From positions 62,001 to 126,000 of the forward strand of contig NZ_JAUSLE010000021.1 in the NCBI RefSeq assembly GCF_030646845.1: a DNA stretch of 64,000 bases. Reading direction: 5' to 3'. This document shows positions 58,258-64,000 of this stretch, one piece after another. Source of the DNA: Rhodoferax sp. (GTDB taxonomy: Bacteria; Pseudomonadota; Gammaproteobacteria; Burkholderiales; Burkholderiaceae_C). Position numbers and translations under genes: made by a program. Each line of letters opens with the position of its first letter. Position 1 is the first letter of the stretch. The notes beneath the pieces were generated by a model. It was not told where the DNA came from. It saw only the letters and a program-made list of their open reading frames with translations, and did not search any database.

Positions 58258-59852
58258 GGGATTGGAGCCTCTTGAATCGGACCGGGCAGCCTGTAGTGGG
58301 CGGCAATCAGCGCGCGGTAGCGATCAATTTCGGCTTGCCATTGCGCGTCGTCCCAGTCCAGATGCGGCTCGCACAGGGCGCGGATGCGCGCCAGATGGTC
58401 CAGGCCACCGCGCGGCAGCAGAATGCCCAGCCGGGTGCGCCGCAACAGCAAGTCGTCCAGATGCACCACTGCCTCATGCCGGGCCGCCACAGCCAGTTCC
58501 AGCCACAGGGTGTTGGTGCCGGGAATGGTTTGCAGGTCGGCCTCAGACGCGTGAAGGCTCAGTTCCCCGGCGCGATAGCCATAGCGGGCCGCCAGCCGAT
58601 GCCGCACCGATGGGCTCCAGCGTGGGTTCAGCGCGCCCGCCGGCGTGAACATGACGGCGTCGTCGCGCGCAAATGGCTGGCCCACGTGCACTGCGGCCAG
58701 CGCCAGCGCATCCTGCGCCATCAACCGGAAGGTGGTCAGTTTGCCACCCGTCAGCGTGATCAGCCCGGATTCATCAAGCACCACATGGTCCCGCGCGGCC
58801 TGCGACGCCGTGCCGCTGCCGTCATCGACTACTGGCCGCACACCGGCATAACAGGCGCTGACATCGGTGGCGCGCAAGGCGGCCGCAGGGAACTGGTCGT
58901 TGACCGCTTCGATCAGGTAGTCCACTTCCGCCTGTGTGATGGACGCCTCGACATCGAGATCTTCGCGGTGATCGAGGTCGGTGGTGCCGATCAGCGTGGC
59001 GCCCTCCCAGGGGTAGAGGAACACGGGCCGGCCGTCGCGCGGATGCATCAGGCTGATGGACTGCGCCACCGGCAGGCGCCAGAACGGCACCACCAGATGA
59101 CTACCGCGCAGCGGGCGCAACAGGGGCTTGCCACCCACCGCGCCGCGCAGCCGGTCGGCCCAGGCGCCGGTGGCGTTGACCACGGTTTTGGCGCGCACCT
59201 GATGGGGCTGGCCCGTTGTCACGTCCTGCACGGTGATGCCGCAGACCCGGCCCGCATCCAGTTGCAGCCCGCGCGCCGCCAAGTAGTTGAGTACCAGCGC
59301 CCCGTCGCGCTGCGCCTCTGACAGGACGCGCCAGACCAGCCGCGCGTCATCGGTCTTGGCGTCCTGGAACACCATGGACCCGCGCATGCCGGGAGGCGCC
59401 AGGCCCGGTGCCAGCGTCCGCGTGGTCGCGAGATTGGCCCAGCCGAGGCTGCGATGCCCGGCCATCAGGTCGTACACCCTCAAGCCCAGTTGAAACAGCC
59501 GGCGGCCCGGCTTGCGTCCCGCGCAATCGGCAAACAGAAAGCTCTGCGGCTCGATCAACTCGGGCGCCTCGCGCAGCAGCCGGTCGCGCTCGCGCACCGA
59601 ATGCAGGGTGGTCTTGATGTCGCCTTCTTTCAGGTAGCGCAGGCCGCCATGCACCAGCTTGGACGACCGGCTGGAGGTGCCCCACGCAAAATCGCGCTGC
59701 TCGATCAGCAGCACCTTCCAGCCGCGGCGCGCTGCTTGCTGCGCCACGCCCGCACCACTGATGCCGCCACCAATCACGACCAGGTCCCAGGTCCGGGCGT
59801 CAAGCTGCGCCAGGGCCTGGCTGCGCCTGTCGCTTGGGCTCAACTCGCCCAT
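58254..59852 (-). CDS. glpD: FAD-dependent glycerol-3-phosphate dehydrogenase
   Basis: A 532-residue flavoenzyme. The FAD-binding motif is DLVVIGGGISGAGVA; TSSRSSKLVHGGLRYL and TLTGGKLTTFR are typical of GlpD/GlpA; a C-terminal DAO domain (about 390-515) is present. It would oxidise glycerol-3-phosphate to dihydroxyacetone phosphate at the membrane. I start at the ATG before GELSPSDRR; it overlaps the upstream AGPS-like gene by 13 bases and the kinase by 4. The symbol is given by family; this copy may serve the special operon rather than general glycerol use. Confidence 0.88.
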   Translation of the reverse strand: MGELSPSDRRSQALAQLDARTWDLVVIGGGISGAGVAQQAARRGWKVLLIEQRDFAWGTSSRSSKLVHGGLRYLKEGDIKTTLHSVRERDRLLREAPELIEPQSFLFADCAGRKPGRRLFQLGLRVYDLMAGHRSLGWANLATTRTLAPGLAPPGMRGSMVFQDAKTDDARLVWRVLSEAQRDGALVLNYLAARGLQLDAGRVCGITVQDVTTGQPHQVRAKTVVNATGAWADRLRGAVGGKPLLRPLRGSHLVVPFWRLPVAQSISLMHPRDGRPVFLYPWEGATLIGTTDLDHREDLDVEASITQAEVDYLIEAVNDQFPAAALRATDVSACYAGVRPVVDDGSGTASQAARDHVVLDESGLITLTGGKLTTFRLMAQDALALAAVHVGQPFARDDAVMFTPAGALNPRWSPSVRHRLAARYGYRAGELSLHASEADLQTIPGTNTLWLELAVAARHEAVVHLDDLLLRRTRLGILLPRGGLDHLARIRALCEPHLDWDDAQWQAEIDRYRALIAAHYRLPGPIQEAPIP

Positions 59853-61456
59853 GGGCCTTCGTCCTGCAACAACTTGCCGGGGTTCATGATTCTTTCTGGA
59901 TCGAAGTGGCGGCACAGCTCAGTCAGCGTGGCCATGCCGAGCGGTCCTTTCTCGTCGGCCAGGTGCGCCGCGTGGTCACGCCCGACGCCGTGCTGGTGGC
60001 TCACCGTACCGCCGTGGGCAGCTATTGTTGCGGCCACTGCCGTTTTGAGCCGCTGCCAGCGCTCGAAGTTCGGCGCAAAGCCGCCCGGCGCCGTGGCCCA
60101 GACAAACTGCGAATAAATGCTGCTGCCCTGCGGGTACAGGTGCGACAGATGGGTGAAGGCATGTACCCGTTCGCCGTATTGCGCAAACACATCGCGCGCC
60201 GCCTGTTCCATCGCCAGCATCAGGTGCTTGACCTGGGGCCAGTCGACGGCGGTCTCGATGGTGTCGGCCGAGTAGCCCAGCTCCCACAAGGTGTTGCGCA
60301 GATAGGGACCCTTGAAGCGGTTGGCCGCCCACTTGCTGCCCATGGCGGGTCCGATGTAGACACTGCCATGCTTGGCCAATCCCCGCCGGGCTTCACGCAA
60401 GGCGTGGCGGGCGGTGCGCTTGTCTGCGGTCACGCCCAGCATCAGCATGCATTTGCCGTCACCACAGCCGCGCCAGGTCAGATAGCGCTGCAGCCAGCCA
60501 ATCAGGCGCGCGTGGCCGGCCAGCGTGAGGTTGGTTTCGGTCTCGATCCCGTTGGACAGGCGCAGCATGCTCAGGGGCAGTTTGCGCTGCACCAGCTCGC
60601 GCACCGCGGACTCGGCGGCGTCCCAGCTGGGGAAGAACAGGGCGTGAAAGCTTTCGTGCTCAGGCAGGAATGACACCCGTACCGTCGCCTCGGTCAGAAT
60701 GCCGAAGCGCCCCTCCGAGCCCATCACCAGTTCGCGCAAGTCCGGCCCGGCGCTGGCGGCCGGCACGGTCGGGAGGGTGAGTGTGCCGACCGGCGACTCC
60801 AGCCGGCCGCCCGCAAACAATTGCTCGATGCGCCCATAGCGCAGCGACTGCTGCCCGCTGGAGCGCGTCACCACCCAGCCACCCACGGTCGAGTACTCAA
60901 ACGACTGCGGAAAATGCCCCAGCGTGTAGCCCTGCGCGCGCAACTGCGCCTCCACCAGCGGCCCTGGCGTGCCGGCGCCGAAGGTCGCCAACTGGCTTGG
61001 CTTGTCCAGGTGCAGCAGGCGGTTGAGGCGGCTTAAGCTGATCGACAGGATGGGCCGCTGGCTGATGGGGCAGTCCAGGTGCCCGGCGACACTGGTGCCA
61101 CCGGCAAACGGGATCACGATCCAGTTACGCTCGTGCGCCAGGTCCAGCAGCTCACGCACCTGCTCAGTGGATTCGGGAAAAGCCACGCCGTCGGGCACCG
61201 GGGGCAGGGCGCCAAAGCGCTTGCGGATCCAGTCCGCAAAGCTTTCGCCCATGGCCATGGCGAAGCGGGTGGCGGCGTCGGTCTGGATCAGTGCATGGGT
61301 CGGCAGGCGCGAAGCAGGGATCTGGGCGAGCAGCGCTTCGCGCGTCGCATCGTGCCCGGGAAGTCCGGGCCCCAGCCGGGCGCTGATCATGGCGCGCGCC
61401 TCGTCGTTCAGACTCATCGAAGTGGCATCATCGCCCCAGCCGTTCCATCGTCGCAT
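59840..61456 (-). CDS. FAD-linked oxidase similar to alkyl-DHAP synthase
   Basis: A 538-residue FAD_binding_4 protein. The pyrophosphate loop is PFAGGTSVAGHL; GHFPQSFEYSTVGGWVVTRS and SGQQSLRYGRIE match the AGPS type, as do RFKGPYLRNTLWELG and the active-site histidines in HQHGVGRDHA. AGPS exchanges the acyl chain of acyl-DHAP for a fatty alcohol in ether-lipid synthesis; many bacterial relatives have no proven reaction. It begins MRRWNGWGDD, a common start in this family. It leads a three-gene operon with GlpD and an FGGY kinase. Confidence 0.85.
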   Translation of the reverse strand: MRRWNGWGDDATSMSLNDEARAMISARLGPGLPGHDATREALLAQIPASRLPTHALIQTDAATRFAMAMGESFADWIRKRFGALPPVPDGVAFPESTEQVRELLDLAHERNWIVIPFAGGTSVAGHLDCPISQRPILSISLSRLNRLLHLDKPSQLATFGAGTPGPLVEAQLRAQGYTLGHFPQSFEYSTVGGWVVTRSSGQQSLRYGRIEQLFAGGRLESPVGTLTLPTVPAASAGPDLRELVMGSEGRFGILTEATVRVSFLPEHESFHALFFPSWDAAESAVRELVQRKLPLSMLRLSNGIETETNLTLAGHARLIGWLQRYLTWRGCGDGKCMLMLGVTADKRTARHALREARRGLAKHGSVYIGPAMGSKWAANRFKGPYLRNTLWELGYSADTIETAVDWPQVKHLMLAMEQAARDVFAQYGERVHAFTHLSHLYPQGSSIYSQFVWATAPGGFAPNFERWQRLKTAVAATIAAHGGTVSHQHGVGRDHAAHLADEKGPLGMATLTELCRHFDPERIMNPGKLLQDEGPWAS

Positions 61457-61510
61457 GGGCTACTCCGTTCAGTCAGTTTGGACGTCAGGCGCGAGAATCT
61501 TTAAGCTATT

Positions 61511-61563
61511 TTAGCCCCCATCCCCCGTCAAATGAGCGTTAACAGCTATCGAAAAAATAGCAA
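61511..61563 (+). repeat. Dispersed palindromic element, copy 9 (upstream of the AGPS-like gene)
   Basis: Starts TTAGCCCCCATCCCCCGTC, with a small insertion, and ends in AACAGCTATCGAAAAAATAG CAA. It lies in the 174-base gap between the AGPS-like start and the ferritin-like stop. Confidence 0.75.
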
Positions 61564-61630
61564 CGCATGAGACCGGGTTCGACCCGCAACCATTCGCCCC
61601 CGGTAACGCTGCCGTCTGTATCCGGCCTAT

Positions 61631-61918
61631 TCACGGATGCGCGATATCTTTCTTGGTGAACAGGTAGTCCTTCAGTTCGCTGGAAAACTTCGGGTCCTTA
61701 CGCCGGATCCACTCCAGCACCATGGCAGCGTGCTCTTTCTCCTCGTCCCGATTGTGTTCAAGGATTGCCTTGAGTTCGATGTCCTTGCATGCATCGGCAC
61801 GCTGGTTGTACCAGTCCACCGCTTCGAGCTCTTCCATCAGGGAAACGATGGCTCTGTGCATGTCGCGCGTTTCGTGGGACAACTCCTCTACGGGCTCGTG
61901 ATATCCAATACTCGACAT
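61631..61918 (-). CDS. EncFtn-like ferritin (encapsulated ferritin family)
   Basis: A 95-residue two-helix ferritin-like protein that closely matches encapsulin-associated EncFtn. By alignment to Rhodospirillum rubrum EncFtn the ferroxidase residues are E30, E60 and H63 (in MEELEAVDWY and RDEEKEHAAM), with E29, E32, W36 and Y37 also kept. EncFtn forms ring decamers and oxidises iron. The protein ends FTKKDIAHP and lacks the C-terminal LTVGSLRR-type signal for loading into encapsulin; no encapsulin gene is seen nearby. I start at the ATG before SSIGYHEP, which has a strong AAAGGA site. Confidence 0.9.
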   Translation of the reverse strand: MSSIGYHEPVEELSHETRDMHRAIVSLMEELEAVDWYNQRADACKDIELKAILEHNRDEEKEHAAMVLEWIRRKDPKFSSELKDYLFTKKDIAHP

Positions 61919-62123
61919 TTTTTTTCCTTTGTGTTGATTGTTTTCGCTGCGGACCGCATTGGCTGCCATGACAAAGGCCGCCATCCGGGCAGCATCAGCA
62001 AGGCGGGCAAGGCCAACTCACCGGGCGCCTCACATAGAGTAACGCAAGCGTCTGGAGAATCCATCGCGCCCGGACTGCGACCCTGCCAGTAACAAGGCGA
62101 GCGTCGACAGGCCACCTGTCGGC

Positions 62124-62660
62124 CTATTTCTCCGGATAGCTGCCCTTGGGATATCCCACGCGAGCCAATGCTTTTTTGACACGGGCATTGAAAGCATCAC
62201 TGACGCTGTCGATGCCCTGGTCCACCACGTTGCTCGCATCGCTGATGCGAACCTTGAGCAGATCGGCGTTGCTGTCGATGGCGCCACGCCCTTGTGACTC
62301 GAACTTCTTGCCGGCCTTCACCAGCGCTTCGAAGGCTTTCTCGCCCTTGGTGCCCGTTGAGGTCGTGACCTTGGCCAGTGCGCCCAGGCCTGCCAGCCAG
62401 ATGGCGCGCTGGGAATCGATCAGCTTCAGTGAGGCGTCCCGTGTCAAATGCACGACGCTGGTGACTTTTCTGCGGCTTCGGGTCGCCACCTGCTTCAAGG
62501 TCGCCGGTGGGGTCTCCGCGGTCGCTTTGGTTTTTGCCACTGCGGCTTTGACCCGGGTTTTGGCAACAGCTGTCTTGGCGACGACGGCCCTGGTTCTTGA
62601 CTTGGCAGCGGCCTTTTTGGCTACTGTTGTGGTTTTCTTTGCAGTGGTTTTTGTCGCCAT
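62124..62660 (-). CDS. Phasin with N-terminal histone-like tail (PHA granule protein)
   Basis: A 178-residue protein. Residues 1-65 are Ala/Lys/Thr-rich repeats (ATKTTAKKTTTVAKKAAAK, then AKTAVAKTRVKAAVAKTK), like the DNA-binding tail of PhaF/AlgP. Residues about 80-178 form a phasin helix bundle with SQRAIWLAGLGALAKVTTST. In PhaF the order is the other way round, phasin first and tail last. The protein should coat polyhydroxyalkanoate granules and may tie them to the nucleoid. Confidence 0.83.
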   Translation of the reverse strand: MATKTTAKKTTTVAKKAAAKSRTRAVVAKTAVAKTRVKAAVAKTKATAETPPATLKQVATRSRRKVTSVVHLTRDASLKLIDSQRAIWLAGLGALAKVTTSTGTKGEKAFEALVKAGKKFESQGRGAIDSNADLLKVRISDASNVVDQGIDSVSDAFNARVKKALARVGYPKGSYPEK

Positions 62661-62827
62661 GAAAAACTCCCTCGATGATGGATGAATCCGGCCAATGAGT
62701 CAGTGCCTGTCAGTGCATGGCCGTGCTGCAGCAACAAGTGTCTCTGCGCCGGTTCAACGATGGCAACCGGGATTGACGCAGTGACATGCGCGGAATTGTT
62801 CCCTGATTAATCGGGTATCGTCAAGCC

Positions 62828-63595
62828 ATGCTGCGCAAGTCCCCCTCTCTTTCTTCATCGCGATTCGAGGCTGTGGACGCCGTGCGTGGCCTGGCCATGG
62901 TGTGGATGACGGCGTTCCACTTCTGTTTTGACCTGAATCACTTTGGTTACTGGCGGCAGGATTTCTACCGTGATCCATTCTGGACCTGGCAGCGCACCCT
63001 GATCCTGAGCCTCTTCCTGTTTTCTGCGGGGGTGGGGCAAGCGGTCGCGGTAGCACAGGGGCAGAGCTGGACCCGTTTTTGGCGTCGCTGGGTGCAGGTG
63101 GCCGGATGTGCGCTGCTGGTGACCCTGGGGTCCTGGCTGATGTACCCGCAGAGTTTTATCTATTTTGGTGTACTGCACGGCATTGCGTTGATGCTGATCA
63201 TCGCGCGCCTGACGGCGCACTGGGGTGCCTGGTTGTGGCTGCTGGGTGCCGCGGCGATCGCTATCAAATTCATAGCTGTCTACGCACTGCATTCGGGGGC
63301 TTCTCTCCAATTTGTGGATGCCTTGAACGGACCCATGCTCAACTGGCTGGGTCTGATTACGCGCAAGCCGATCACCGAAGACTACGTGCCACTGTTGCCC
63401 TGGCTGGGGGTGATGTGGTGGGGTGTAGCGGCAGGGTCCTGGTTGTCGGGTCCGGGTGCCGGGTGCCTGTCATTGAAGCTGCCGGTCGCGTTCAAATCAT
63501 TGGCGAGAATCGGGCGCTGGAGCCTGAGCTACTACGTGCTGCATCAGCCCGTGATGATTGGTGCGTTGATGGCGATTGGCTGGCTCGTCAAATAA
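62828..63595 (+). CDS. DUF1624 (HGSNAT-like) membrane protein
   Basis: A 255-residue membrane protein with about seven helices. The first helix holds RFEAVDAVRGLAMVWMTAFH, the DUF1624 / heparan-alpha-glucosaminide N-acetyltransferase-like signature (Asp, Arg and His kept), and DYVPLLPWLGVMWWG follows. Family members may acylate periplasmic sugars; this one is not characterised. A reverse copy of the dispersed palindromic element is read in frame inside the fifth helix region (63258-63302). It is divergent from the phasin gene. Confidence 0.85.
   Translation: MLRKSPSLSSSRFEAVDAVRGLAMVWMTAFHFCFDLNHFGYWRQDFYRDPFWTWQRTLILSLFLFSAGVGQAVAVAQGQSWTRFWRRWVQVAGCALLVTLGSWLMYPQSFIYFGVLHGIALMLIIARLTAHWGAWLWLLGAAAIAIKFIAVYALHSGASLQFVDALNGPMLNWLGLITRKPITEDYVPLLPWLGVMWWGVAAGSWLSGPGAGCLSLKLPVAFKSLARIGRWSLSYYVLHQPVMIGALMAIGWLVK
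63258..63302 (-). repeat. Dispersed palindromic element, copy 10 (inside the DUF1624 gene)
   Basis: Reverse orientation: CGCTATCAAATTCATAGCTG, a spacer, then ATTCGGGGGCTTCT. The host gene reads it without stops as AIAIKFIAVYALHSGAS, partly within a transmembrane helix. Confidence 0.85.
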
Positions 63596-63608
63596 GAGCG
63601 GCGGCCAA

Positions 63609-63637
63609 AAAAAACGCGGCTTCAAGCCGCGTTTTTT
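63609..63637. terminator. Bidirectional intrinsic terminator
   Basis: Perfect stem AAAAAACGCGGC / GCCGCGTTTTTT with loop TTCAA, giving a T-run on both strands. It separates the DUF1624 gene from the convergent parvulin gene. Confidence 0.93.
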
Positions 63638-63655
63638 GCAGCCGAGCCGGCAGGC

Positions 63656-64000
63656 TTATTCGATTTTGGCCTTGGCGCGCAAGTCTTCCTGGTATTTGGA
63701 CATCTTCTGCTGCTGCAACTGTTGTGCAATTTGAGGCTTGACGTCTTCAAATTTCGGCAATTGCGCGTCACGGACATCGTCCAGGCGAATGATGTGATAG
63801 CCGAATTGGGTCTTCACCGGTGTCTCGGTGGTCTTGCCTTTGGCCAGTTTGCTCAGGGCGTCGGAGAATTCCGCTACGTAGTTGCCGGCATTGGCCCAGT
63901 CGAGGTCGCCACCGTTGGCGCCGGAGCCTGGGTCTTTGGAGGATTTTTTGGCAATTTCTTCAAATTTCCCGCCCTTTTTCAGCTGGGCAATGATGGCTTT
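63656..64000 (-). CDS. Parvulin-type peptidyl-prolyl isomerase, 3' part
   Basis: The last 114 residues of a PpiC-type isomerase, open to the window end. Typical segments are FEEIAKKSSKDPGSGANGGD, LDWANAGNYVAEFSDAL and TQFGYHIIRLDDVR; a basic coiled tail QQLQQQKMSKYQEDLRAKAK follows. Such proteins help fold outer-membrane proteins in the periplasm; the N-terminal signal lies outside the window. The bidirectional terminator at 63609 ends it. Confidence 0.93.
   Translation of the reverse strand, partial: KAIIAQLKKGGKFEEIAKKSSKDPGSGANGGDLDWANAGNYVAEFSDALSKLAKGKTTETPVKTQFGYHIIRLDDVRDAQLPKFEDVKPQIAQQLQQQKMSKYQEDLRAKAKIE

Noticed and set aside
56935-59321. Open frames antisense to the FGGY kinase and glpD
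   Set aside because: Both sense genes are complete and overlap in an operon; the antisense frames have no family signal.

Overview
The window reads as chromosomal DNA of a betaproteobacterium, most likely family Comamonadaceae (Rhodoferax/Polaromonas-like). The case rests on high GC with Burkholderiales-type codon use, a cbb3-oxidase/Fnr/hemN locus, the smc-zipA-ligA gene order, a Bug-family solute receptor, and a short dispersed repeat of a kind I associate with this family. No rRNA, tRNA or CRISPR array was seen.

Layout. (1) 1-476: 3' end of lgt. (2) 477-6265: a malonate-use operon: GntR regulator, malonyl-CoA decarboxylase, Bug-type receptor, enoyl-CoA hydratase-like protein and malonyl-CoA synthetase. 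(3) 6339-17737: a microaerobic respiration locus: universal stress protein, ccoI, ccoS, ccoNOQP, ccoG, ccoH, a small membrane protein, fnr, hemN and a UreH/SafE-like membrane protein. Three good Fnr boxes (6839, 9421, 15587) tie it together. (4) 17782-25276: a GAF-GGDEF cyclase, a three-gene ABC exporter, dusA and a DMT permease. (5) 25483-42269: core genes smc, zipA, ligA, a chemoreceptor, def, glnD, map and purL. (6) 42274-53915: an AT-richer glycan island (GT-C type membrane protein, GtrA, methyltransferase, GT2, GNAT-methyltransferase fusion, two beta-propeller paralogues, WbqC, DegT aminotransferase) bracketed by two decayed, inverted copies of one IS3-family element; the right-hand copy is further broken by a remnant of an IS21-type element. 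(7) 53953-64000: a small disordered protein, an SLC13 transporter, pssA, a three-gene glycerol/ether-lipid-like set (FGGY kinase, GlpD, AGPS-like oxidase), an EncFtn-like ferritin without visible encapsulin, a phasin, a DUF1624 membrane protein and the 3' end of a parvulin gene.

The most unusual signal is a family of about 45-bp palindromic elements, ten copies in the native DNA and none in the island. Six lie inside protein genes and are read through without stops: malonyl-CoA decarboxylase, the enoyl-CoA hydratase-like gene, ligA, purL (twice) and the DUF1624 gene. Four of the six use the same orientation and frame and encode similar short helical peptides. This resembles the behaviour of Rickettsia palindromic elements.

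Functional links: CcoI supplies copper and CcoS/G/H assemble the high-affinity oxidase; Fnr senses oxygen loss; HemN makes heme without oxygen. The malonate operon turns malonate into acetyl-CoA. The island probably makes and transfers an N-acylated amino-deoxy sugar for surface polysaccharide.
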